From positions 280 to 24,417 of the forward strand of contig DEPX01000077.1 in the NCBI GenBank assembly GCA_002358975.1: a stretch of 24,138 nucleotides of DNA. The letters are read 5' to 3'. Position numbers and translations under genes: made by a program. The notes under the pieces are model-generated. The model had not been told where the DNA came from, ran no database searches, and saw nothing but the letters and a program-made list of their open reading frames with translations. The DNA is from Micrococcaceae bacterium UBA3381. GTDB lineage: Bacteria; Actinomycetota; Actinomycetes; Actinomycetales; Micrococcaceae. Below are positions 16,948 through 24,138 of this stretch, piece by piece (position 1 is the first letter of the stretch; each line of letters starts with the position of its first letter).

Positions 16948-19524
16948 TTGCGTTCACGTGTCATCCGTGCGATACGGGCCCGGTTGGGCAAGTTAGGCGA
17001 TCACCAGAAGGAGCCTACCGCTGGCACTGATGGCCAAACAGAAATCCGTCCTGCGAAGGTAAGTACGCCTGTGGACAAATTCTACAGTCGTTTTATAAAC
17101 AAGAACCTCACCGCGTTTAATTCCTTCGCCCTTCAAAGCAGATCTTTATTTATCAGAGATTTCTTTGCTAGAGGCGCCTCCCTGGGACGGCACGACGCTA
17201 GAAGTCTCTTGTCTGAAATAGATGAGGTCCTCTATTTAGGAAGAGACGATAAAACTGTCTTCGCTCGTGTCGAATACAATCGGCGGATAATTCTGGCATT
17301 TGCAAGTTATTTGCTCGATACGGCACGAGAGGATCTCGATACCGAAGCTGGCTTACAATTACTCAGACTCGCGCTTCGGAAATTCGGTGACGATGCGCTT
17401 ACAGATCACCACAAGTTACAGTTTGTCGAGGCAACAGCTGAGCTCGGACACCATGCTGAGCAGGAAGCGTTAGTAGATCGGTTCGATTTAGAAAATCTCG
17501 CCCCCATGCAGGCTGAATTGATCGAAGTGAATCGGATTGCGAAAGAGGGGAGCTCCCCGAACGAATGGATCAACGCGCTCAACCAGCTTTACGCTGCCTG
17601 GTCTATGACACCGATTACTCTCGATCGTGACACTTCTTTACCACTTCTAGATCGTCTCGTCTCAACGAATGAGACTAGAGTCCATGGGCCTAAGGTCTCA
17701 ATTATCATGCCGACATTTTCACCAGATACTGGTATCTTTACCGCTCTTGGCAGTTTATTGAGGCAGACGTGGTCTGATATTGAAATAATCGTCGTAGATG
17801 ATGGGTCCCCGAAGGAGTTCGACGAGATCTTGTCCCAAGTTGAGAATTTAGATTCGCGGATACGGGTCATTCGTCAGAAGGAGAATGGCGGATCTTATGT
17901 AGCGCGGAATGCTGGTCTGGCAGAGGCGCAAGGGCTCTATGTGACTACACATGACGATGATGACTGGTCGCATCCGGACAAAATCGCAACTCAGGCGATG
18001 GCCCTGATGAATGATGATGCTGTTGCTGCGGTAACTGTTGGGCATATTCGTACCACACAAGATATGCATTTCCGTCGAATTAATGCAAAACCGCGCCATT
18101 TGCAAACCAATTACTCGTCTCTTATGTTTCGCAAGAGTGTCGTAGATAAGATCGGCGGCTGGGACGTATCAAATCGTGGAAGTGATACCGAGCTAGCTGC
18201 ACGTATAACGCAAAACTTCGGCAAGGCATCTGTAATACATTTTGCAGATAAGCCGATGTCCTTCAGCCGAGTCTGGGATGGATCACTAACTGCGGGTGAA
18301 ATATACCGTGGTTACTTTGCATACTCCCGGCTATTGTATCGCTGGTCCTTCCGGCAATGGCACCGTGAAGCGAAGAAATCCGGTCACAAGCCAATTTTAG
18401 ATCCTGCTCAGAAGCGCCCTTTTGCTGTCCCGACAAGTTTTGAACCGAAGAATCGAAACAAAGATCTTGGCCTTTTCGATGTAATATACGTTACTGATTT
18501 CAGTAAGCACTCAAGGTACGTCAGCAAGGTGCTTCATGAAATTGAAAGTGCAGTAGAATCAGGGTATCGCGTTGGATATCTGCACCTCAATTCACCTCAG
18601 ACTCTAAAGCGTGCCGAAATACCATCCCAACTCTTTGAACTTCAGCACGAAAATAAAATCACCCAGGTGGCCGACAACGACCAAGCGGAAACAGCGCTGA
18701 TGGTGATTTACGATGCTTCGATTGGGATGTTCCTCGATGAACTCAGCTCTTCTGTGGTCGTACGTCATGGCATTGTTATCGAAGACAAGGGGGCGTTCCT
18801 TCATGGGGCAGATCGTCGTGAAGCTTCGGATCCGCGAATTGCCCTTGCCCATTTGGATAAGAGTTTTAATACCCATTTCCGGATGGTTGGTGCGGCTCGA
18901 AATGAGCAGGAAGATATAAGGCGACAACTTCCACCAGATCGGGTTTTGCCAGACGAATATACCTGGACAACACATATCGATACTCAACCATCTCCGGTAA
19001 GAGCACCGAGAAAAAACCCCGTAGTTGGTTTCCACTCGTTTGGAAACAAGTTTCGATGGCCCTCTAATCGGGAAACATTCGAAGTGATTTATTATCTCGA
19101 CGCCATCGATACCTATTTTTATGGACTACTTAAGCCAGTAAAGTCCGAATTCGGCGAGGATATTATTTCTGACGCTCAGGAACTGAAGAGGTCAGATCAT
19201 TCACTGAGTGATTTTTTTGACCTTATTGATTTCTGGGTATACTTTCCCAACGAACGTCTTCAGGACCGCCCGTGGGATGCGGTCTTAGAAGCCATTCAAG
19301 CTGGAAAAGTAGTAATCCTCCCACGCCGTCTGGAACCGCTATATGGCGATGGAGCATTGTACGCTCGGCCTGAAGAAGTGGCTGAGATTGTGCGTGAATA
19401 TAGTCAAGATGATGATAAATACAAGGCGCAAGTGAAGCTAGGACAGAAACTTGTGGCTACGTCATTCTCTCGGATGGCCTATGTTTCACGGCTAAAACAA
19501 TTGATGCAGTCACCGAACGATTAA
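16948..19524 (+). CDS. Two-domain glycosyltransferase 3 (GT2 domain plus divergent GT-B-like domain)
   Basis: Third paralogue, 858 residues from the TTG at 16948. I chose this start because AGGAG (16936-16940) stands 7 nt upstream, and the length and basic N-terminus (RSRVIRAIRARLGKLG) then match the paralogues; an in-frame ATG at 16876 would add 24 residues but has GGTGGG touching it and no proper spacing. FALQSRSLFIRD is at 60-71, the GT-A DDDDWSHP at 336-343. The GT-B-like half has GFHSFG (694-699), and its EX7E site reads DRPWDAVLE (773-781), keeping only the second acidic residue as Glu. It follows glycosyltransferase 2 by 118 bp with no clear terminator or promoter between, so they are probably cotranscribed. 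Confidence 0.85.
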   Translation: MRSRVIRAIRARLGKLGDHQKEPTAGTDGQTEIRPAKVSTPVDKFYSRFINKNLTAFNSFALQSRSLFIRDFFARGASLGRHDARSLLSEIDEVLYLGRDDKTVFARVEYNRRIILAFASYLLDTAREDLDTEAGLQLLRLALRKFGDDALTDHHKLQFVEATAELGHHAEQEALVDRFDLENLAPMQAELIEVNRIAKEGSSPNEWINALNQLYAAWSMTPITLDRDTSLPLLDRLVSTNETRVHGPKVSIIMPTFSPDTGIFTALGSLLRQTWSDIEIIVVDDGSPKEFDEILSQVENLDSRIRVIRQKENGGSYVARNAGLAEAQGLYVTTHDDDDWSHPDKIATQAMALMNDDAVAAVTVGHIRTTQDMHFRRINAKPRHLQTNYSSLMFRKSVVDKIGGWDVSNRGSDTELAARITQNFGKASVIHFADKPMSFSRVWDGSLTAGEIYRGYFAYSRLLYRWSFRQWHREAKKSGHKPILDPAQKRPFAVPTSFEPKNRNKDLGLFDVIYVTDFSKHSRYVSKVLHEIESAVESGYRVGYLHLNSPQTLKRAEIPSQLFELQHENKITQVADNDQAETALMVIYDASIGMFLDELSSSVVVRHGIVIEDKGAFLHGADRREASDPRIALAHLDKSFNTHFRMVGAARNEQEDIRRQLPPDRVLPDEYTWTTHIDTQPSPVRAPRKNPVVGFHSFGNKFRWPSNRETFEVIYYLDAIDTYFYGLLKPVKSEFGEDIISDAQELKRSDHSLSDFFDLIDFWVYFPNERLQDRPWDAVLEAIQAGKVVILPRRLEPLYGDGALYARPEEVAEIVREYSQDDDKYKAQVKLGQKLVATSFSRMAYVSRLKQLMQSPND

Positions 19525-19649
19525 GAGACTTGGTATATTGCGGTCCGCTAAAAAGGGCTAGGTATTTCCGGTGCAAGCTATCGGACTAGAGACTGCTGGA
19601 CTCGACGCTTATTGCACTCGGGTATGAGCTAAAAGGAGTCAGGACGAAA

Positions 19650-22151
19650 GTGGAATCATCCTTATCTCATTCACGTGACATTGGTCATCTACGGCGTGAC
19701 GATCTACTAAATGACTACTTGCGAATTGCGAAGGGCAGAAGCGATGCTCTTGTCGCAACCGCATTGCGTACAAGATCCGTCAGTATGCGAGATATCCTCG
19801 TTTACGGAGCATTACGAACTTCAATGACTTCGGAAGATCTGAAGAAGCGTTTGCTGAGTGACACTGCGGATGAGACACAGATTAAAAATGCTCATCTGCT
19901 GGGTGACCTTGGCAGACTCGTTATCTTGCAGAATCAACTTGCGCACGATGATCTTTACGGGGAGAAGTTGCTTTCCCAGGCGCACCGGATCCAACCAGGT
20001 GACCAACTTTCCATAGAAACACGAAGAGTCTTCATACAACATCATGTAGTCTCGGGAAACTCTGCGATGGCCGGAACCTTACTTGACCAGTCACCCGACG
20101 TTGATAATGAATTTTTTGGTTATCTACGTGCAGAGCTAGACAATCCTTTTGTAGCGGGCGAGAGGGGAAAATACGACAGATGGCTCGAAAACTTTAACTC
20201 ACTGTTCGAGCATCATGACATAACCCCTGTTTCTTTTAAAGACACAGGTGCATCCCCATTTGATTGCTTAACTACGGATGTGGAAGCAAAAACTCGCGGT
20301 GTCGGTTCGGACGATCCGCTAGTTTCTGTTGTGTTAACAACGTATCGTCCGGAAGAATTCGAATTGCAGTCATCCGTTCAGTCGATACTAGATCAGTCTT
20401 GGGCTAACCTTGAACTAATAGTGGTCGATGACTGCTCTGGTCCAGAATATCAGGAGATATTCGAACGGATCCGTAAAACGGATACCCGTATCAAACTCCT
20501 ACATGCACCGGAAAATCGCGGCACCTATGTGGCAAGGAATCTTGGGTACGAAGCCGCTAAAGGGAAATATATAACTGGGCAGGATGATGACGACTGGTCG
20601 CACCCAGAACGCATAAGTCGACAAGTAGAATTTATGGAAAACAATTCGGGTTTTATTGCTTGCCGTGTTACTGCGATTCGCTGTGATGAGAATATGGGCC
20701 GGTGCCGTATAGGGTTTAAGCCGGTCGTACTGAATCCTTCGTCGCTTATGTTACGACGCGAAGGGTATGAGCGTGTTGGCGGATACCTGAAGAGTCGAAA
20801 AGGCGCGGATAGTGAATTCTATTTTCGACTCAAGTCGGTGGCTGGCGGAAAAGTTGCGAATCTGAAAGAGCCCCTGAGTGTAATTAGGATTCTTCCTGAC
20901 TCCTTATCTCGGGGCGATTTCTCGCCAGGATGGAGACACCCTGCACGTTCATCATTCAGATCGGCTTATAGGTATTGGCATCGCCATACCTCTGCTGACA
21001 TGTTGAATATCGCCACAGGATCGGCTCCACCTGTAAAGATCCCAAAACGATACAGCGCAATTCGCTCCTCGGACCGGTCAGAACCGGTTGATGTCGTTTT
21101 TGCTGGTGATTGGCAACGCTATGGCGGACCACAGAAATCCATGCTCGAAGAGATCTCTGCGCTTAAAGATGCAGGTATGCGGGTCGGAATAATGAACTTA
21201 GAGGCGGCACGGTTTATGCACGAAGGTCCGTCTGAACCTCTGAATGACCACATACAAAGCTTAGTTAATAATGGTGCTGTACATGAAGTATTCTTCGACG
21301 ATGACACTGATGTGCGCCTATTAATTTTACGATACCCACCAATACTTCAGTTCTTTAGTCATGGCGAGACAAGACTCAACATTCAAGCTATGGTCATCCT
21401 TGCTAATCAAGCCCCCTCCGAGTTGGACGGTAGGGACATAAGATATTTGGTCGAAGATTGCCATGCCAACGCTACGAAAGCATTTGGTGTTACTCCTCAA
21501 TGGGTTCCGCAAGGTCCTCAGGTACGTGATTTCCTTGAGTTATATCTCGATCCGCCAGCACTAGCTGATTTTGATATGCCTGGGATTCTTAACCTGGATG
21601 AGTGGTGGCGCAAGCGTGTCTGGTATCGAAGTACTGTGCCAGTGGTTGGACGCCATTCACGTGACGATGTTATGAAATGGCCCGCAGAGAGAGAATTAGT
21701 AGAGGAGATTTATCGTACAGACGGGGCATACGACGTTCGCTTTATGGGCGGACACAGAGTACCGTTACGTTTACTCGGTACAAAAAGAACCCCAGCAGCT
21801 TGGACGGTTTATAAAAAAGATGGACTGCCCGTGCCCGAATTTTTGTACTCATTAGATTATTTTGTTTTCTTCCAGCATCCTCGAGCGGTAGAAGCATTTG
21901 GTCGCGCCATTTTAGAGGCCCTTGCCTCGGGTACCGTAGTTATACTCCCAAAACATTTCGAGAGAGTCTTCGGAAAAGCAGCCTTGTACGCCGATCCAGA
22001 TGAGGTACACGATAAAATTTTCGCGTTGCACTCTGATTTCTCCAATTATCAAGCGCAGCTTCAACGTTCTAAAAAGACGTTAGAGGAAAAATTCAGTCAC
22101 TCTTCATATAGAAAACTTATAAGCAGTCTGTTAACGGAGAACAGTCATTAA
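19650..22151 (+). CDS. Two-domain glycosyltransferase 4 (GT2 domain plus canonical GT-B domain)
   Basis: An 833-residue relative of the three preceding enzymes but the most divergent, with a shorter N-terminal region (TALRTRSVSMRD, 37-48). The GT-A domain starts at DPLVSVVLTTY, with VDDCSG and DDDDWSHP (312-319). The C-terminal half has the hallmarks of an active retaining GT-B enzyme of the GT4 type: loop YGGPQKS (491-497), phosphate-binding GRHSRD (667-672) and a full EX7E motif EAFGRAILE (748-756) followed by ALASGTVVILP. It therefore looks bifunctional, able to add two sugars. GTG 19650 is preceded by AAGGAG and AGGA. It is 14 nt from the small membrane protein gene, which shares its transcript. 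Confidence 0.87.
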   Translation: MESSLSHSRDIGHLRRDDLLNDYLRIAKGRSDALVATALRTRSVSMRDILVYGALRTSMTSEDLKKRLLSDTADETQIKNAHLLGDLGRLVILQNQLAHDDLYGEKLLSQAHRIQPGDQLSIETRRVFIQHHVVSGNSAMAGTLLDQSPDVDNEFFGYLRAELDNPFVAGERGKYDRWLENFNSLFEHHDITPVSFKDTGASPFDCLTTDVEAKTRGVGSDDPLVSVVLTTYRPEEFELQSSVQSILDQSWANLELIVVDDCSGPEYQEIFERIRKTDTRIKLLHAPENRGTYVARNLGYEAAKGKYITGQDDDDWSHPERISRQVEFMENNSGFIACRVTAIRCDENMGRCRIGFKPVVLNPSSLMLRREGYERVGGYLKSRKGADSEFYFRLKSVAGGKVANLKEPLSVIRILPDSLSRGDFSPGWRHPARSSFRSAYRYWHRHTSADMLNIATGSAPPVKIPKRYSAIRSSDRSEPVDVVFAGDWQRYGGPQKSMLEEISALKDAGMRVGIMNLEAARFMHEGPSEPLNDHIQSLVNNGAVHEVFFDDDTDVRLLILRYPPILQFFSHGETRLNIQAMVILANQAPSELDGRDIRYLVEDCHANATKAFGVTPQWVPQGPQVRDFLELYLDPPALADFDMPGILNLDEWWRKRVWYRSTVPVVGRHSRDDVMKWPAERELVEEIYRTDGAYDVRFMGGHRVPLRLLGTKRTPAAWTVYKKDGLPVPEFLYSLDYFVFFQHPRAVEAFGRAILEALASGTVVILPKHFERVFGKAALYADPDEVHDKIFALHSDFSNYQAQLQRSKKTLEEKFSHSSYRKLISSLLTENSH

Positions 22152-22165
22152 GGAGCGAATAGCGT

Positions 22166-22534
22166 ATGCACTCAAGAGACATAGTTTCCTTAGTAGTCGG
22201 CGCTGCTATCGGTGTAGTCGGTATCCTTGGGACACTTCTAGGGGCCCCGGAAGTCGGGATAGTAGCACTTCTAGCTTTAGGGGTTTTAATACTAGGGGTG
22301 CTAGTTTTGCAACGACGTCAATTGGCTCGTATCCAGCAACGGACGCTTTCCATACTCAATTCTCGTCCTCCTGCAACAACACAGGATAAACAAATTCAAT
22401 TGGATCCTGACAATACTCGGCGCGATATGGCTATCTCGACTAAGAAAATAGTCGGATTGCTGCAAGCTCAACAAGCAGGACTTGATACCCTGAATGCAAA
22501 AGTTGAACAAGCTCTGAGTCAAGAAAATCCTTAG
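22166..22534 (+). CDS. Small two-helix membrane protein with coiled-coil tail
   Basis: No family recognised. The 122-residue product has two hydrophobic helices (about 8-26 and 30-49, Gly/Val/Leu-rich) joined by a short turn, so both ends should face the same side. A basic stretch QRRQLARIQQR (50-60) argues by the positive-inside rule for a cytoplasmic C-terminus, and the last ~35 residues (KKIVGLLQAQQAGLDTLNAKVEQ) look like an amphipathic coiled coil. ATG 22166 has AAGGAG 10 nt upstream, overlapping the previous stop codon, so translation is probably linked to glycosyltransferase 4. It could anchor the soluble glycosyltransferases at the membrane; this is inference from position only. Confidence 0.7.
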   Translation: MHSRDIVSLVVGAAIGVVGILGTLLGAPEVGIVALLALGVLILGVLVLQRRQLARIQQRTLSILNSRPPATTQDKQIQLDPDNTRRDMAISTKKIVGLLQAQQAGLDTLNAKVEQALSQENP

Positions 22535-22911
22535 TTCTTGTTGTCTCCGGTTTTATGCGGTACGTGCGGATTGTGAAGTCGAGGCTGCCGACCCCACAAT
22601 ATTGCAGATGCTTCCAGGCTATTATTCGAGATCACTCTTGGCTGTCTAATTGGTGGTTCCCCGAGCATGGTGCACAAAACGTTTCTAAATATAAGTGGCT
22701 GATATATTCGATGTTTCCCGTGACTCAAACCCAGTTGTCAGCACTATCTCCTTCAGTTCATCGATCAGTGTGCTTTCCATAACGCGAGGCATGAAATTAT
22801 TATGGTCGGCGTTTCTGAACCCCCTCGAGTGTTATGTATACAGCACCTATGTTGTCAGTTGCTTGGATTAGCTGACGGTTTGATGCACCGAAATGGGCTG
22901 GTCGCTCACTC
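22535..22911 (+). other. Intergenic region with no supported gene
   Basis: Between the end of the cassette and the rimM promoter. A 75-codon frame at 22555-22782 (Trp- and Cys-rich, no Shine-Dalgarno) and a 26-residue frame from 22792 are not convincing as genes. I see no transposase remnant, tRNA or strong terminator, although the cassette transcript should end here. It may be decayed sequence left by the insertion that parted khpA from rimM. Confidence 0.5.
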
Positions 22912-22948
22912 TTCAATCATCGCCTATCCGCGGCGATATAATGATTGA
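22912..22948 (+). promoter_or_regulatory. rimM-trmD promoter within an interrupted palindrome
   Basis: A perfect -10 box TATAAT lies at 22937-22942 with TTCAAT (22912-22917) as a poor -35 at 19 bp. The predicted start point near 22949 gives rimM a ~38-nt leader. The same segment is a palindrome: TCAATCAT (22913-22920) pairs with ATGATTGA (22941-22948) and CGCC (22921-22924) with GGCG (22932-22935). It could be an operator over the promoter, or a hairpin stopping read-through from the cassette. Confidence 0.55.
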
Positions 22949-22986
22949 GGGTCCAAACTTATTTATCGTTTTGAAAAGGTCTTCCT

Positions 22987-23541
22987 TTGACTAACAGAAG
23001 CTGGGATGGAAACGTACGGGTTGCACGAATTGGCAAGCCCCATGGAATCCGTGGAGAGGTGACTGTAGAGTTATTTACTGATTCACCAGAAATCAGGTTC
23101 ACTAGGGGCAATGTATTTGCGGTTAAAAAAAATTCAGCGGGGGCCGAATCGTATCCAGAACTGACTGTCGAAAAATCCCGTTGGCATAAGAACATTCTGC
23201 TAGTGAAGTTCACTGAGTTTTCAGACCGCAACACAGCCGAGTTATTACGTAATAGTGAACTCTATGCCGAGCCGGAAGAATCAACCGAAGATGACGATAG
23301 TTGGTACGCTGACGAACTCATTGGCTTAGCGGTTCACCAAGACAGTACCGATACTTCTATGATTGGTGAAGTATCGAATCTCATTACTGGACAAGCGCAG
23401 GATCTTCTCGAAATCCGGTTATTCGAGGGCCACGAGGTGCTCGTTCCTTTCGTGGAAGAAATTGTTCCGGTCATTGACGAGGAAAACGGCGTCGTCATCA
23501 TTACTCCGCCAACAGGCCTATTGGAGCTGAACCAAGAATAA
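22987..23541 (+). CDS. rimM: Ribosome maturation factor RimM
   Basis: RimM binds S19 and helps mature the 30S head. The 184-residue protein has the N-terminal barrel with the family signature RVARIGKPHGIRGEVTVELF (11-30), and a C-terminal PRC barrel (~95-175) starting at WYADELIGLAV and closing with VPFVEEIVPVID and the usual PPTGLLEL. The start is TTG, supported by AAAAGG (22974-22979) 7 nt upstream; no ATG or GTG lies between it and the conserved region. Its TAA overlaps the trmD ATG by one base. It is transcribed from its own promoter here, apart from rpsP-khpA. Confidence 0.96.
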   Translation: MTNRSWDGNVRVARIGKPHGIRGEVTVELFTDSPEIRFTRGNVFAVKKNSAGAESYPELTVEKSRWHKNILLVKFTEFSDRNTAELLRNSELYAEPEESTEDDDSWYADELIGLAVHQDSTDTSMIGEVSNLITGQAQDLLEIRLFEGHEVLVPFVEEIVPVIDEENGVVIITPPTGLLELNQE

Positions 23542-24138
23542 TGCGTATCGATGTTATCAGTATCTTTCCTGAGTATCTCGATGCTCTGAACCTTTCGCTT
23601 CTTGGTAAAGCTCAAGACGCTGGACTACTAGAAATTAACGTTCATGACCTACGGGATTTTACGTTTGATCGGCATAAAACGGTGGACGATACACCCTATG
23701 GTGGTGGTGCAGGCATGGTCATGAAACCTGAACCCTGGGCACTAGCTTTACAAGAGGTGCTGGAAGCGTCACCGTCCAAGGAACAACCGGTGCTGATTGT
23801 CCCGACCCCGTCTGGCGAGGTTTTCAGCCAATCCGGTGCACAGCAGTTAGCGAAGTCAGAGCATTTGGTGTTTGCCTGTGGTCGTTATGAGGGTATTGAT
23901 GAGCGGATGTTTCAGTGGGCCCGCGAGCATTTCTCGGTGCGGTTGATGTCGCTGGGTGACTATGTGCTCAACGGGGGAGAGGTAGCAGCACTTGCTATGG
24001 TTGAAGCGATTGGCCGGCTTGTACCGGGAGTCGTTGGAAATCCTGATTCTTTGGTCGAAGAATCCCATAGTGATGCTGGTTTGTTGGAATATCCGGTGTA
24101 TACCAAGCCGTCGTCGTGGCGGGGTTACGATGTACCCG
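23541..24138 (+). CDS. trmD: tRNA (guanine-N1)-methyltransferase TrmD, 3'-truncated by the window edge
   Basis: TrmD makes m1G37 in tRNAs using S-adenosylmethionine, preventing frameshifts. The frame is open from ATG 23541 to the last base (199 codons). It begins MRIDVISIFPEYLDAL and has DDTPYGGGAGMVMKPEP, the knotted SPOUT cofactor site (FACGRYEGIDER and LGDYVLNGGEVAAL) and the catalytic region SHSDAGLLEYPVYTKP. The missing part is roughly the last quarter, the helical tRNA-binding domain. The TAATG overlap with rimM indicates translational coupling. Confidence 0.97.
   Translation, partial: MRIDVISIFPEYLDALNLSLLGKAQDAGLLEINVHDLRDFTFDRHKTVDDTPYGGGAGMVMKPEPWALALQEVLEASPSKEQPVLIVPTPSGEVFSQSGAQQLAKSEHLVFACGRYEGIDERMFQWAREHFSVRLMSLGDYVLNGGEVAALAMVEAIGRLVPGVVGNPDSLVEESHSDAGLLEYPVYTKPSSWRGYDVP

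Noticed and set aside
22555..22782. 75-codon open frame after the small membrane protein gene
   Set aside because: No Shine-Dalgarno, odd composition rich in Trp and Cys, no recognisable motif, and a size expected by chance.
10018..22986. CRISPR array, prophage or insertion-sequence boundaries around the cassette
   Set aside because: No regularly spaced repeats, integrase, transposase or terminal inverted repeats with target duplication were seen on either strand.

Overview
The window is chromosomal DNA from an actinobacterium, most likely a Micrococcales (Micrococcaceae-like) species with a lower GC content than usual for that group (about half G+C by eye, not computed). The evidence is the housekeeping order smc, ftsY, ffh, rpsP, khpA, rimM, trmD, an FtsY with an N-terminal membrane segment and a Pro-Glu linker, an S16 protein with an acidic Ala/Glu tail, and frequent GTG and TTG starts. 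The genus cannot be fixed from this sequence alone.

Layout. Positions 1-3390 hold smc without its first codons. A convergent MFS exporter gene (3372-4676, minus) overlaps the smc end. Then come ftsY (4772-5977) and ffh (6115-7704), the two GTPases of co-translational membrane targeting. A UDP-HexNAc 6-dehydrogenase gene (7850-9106) sits between ffh and the rpsP-khpA pair (9300-9967). A strong hairpin terminator (9981-10017) closes that pair.

From 10106 to 22534 lies a 12.4 kb glycan cassette, all on the plus strand: a ~860-residue two-domain glycosyltransferase, a small-molecule (APH/choline-kinase fold) phosphotransferase, three more ~830-860-residue glycosyltransferases, and a 122-residue membrane protein. 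After a 0.45 kb gap with a fresh TATAAT box, the housekeeping series resumes with rimM and trmD, the latter cut by the window end. In most actinobacteria rpsP, khpA, rimM and trmD are close neighbours, so the cassette appears to have been inserted into, and to have split, this locus.

The four large glycosyltransferases share one architecture: a helical N-terminal region with an AL-[QR]-[ST]-RS-x3-RD motif, a GT-A (family 2) domain with DDDDWSHP, and a GT-B-like C-terminal domain. Only the fourth keeps the textbook GT-B donor-site residues (GGPQ loop, GRHSRD, EX7E). The first three have replaced all of them in the same way, which suggests a changed or lost second activity.

Just before the second glycosyltransferase there is a 56-bp relic that matches the rpsP stop/khpA start junction at 42 of 56 positions (hand count). 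The same junction precedes the first glycosyltransferase, so part of the array may have grown by duplication or recombination of a unit that included the end of rpsP and the start of khpA. The likely job of the cassette, with the dehydrogenase supplying a uronic-acid sugar nucleotide, is building a surface glycopolymer; this is inference.
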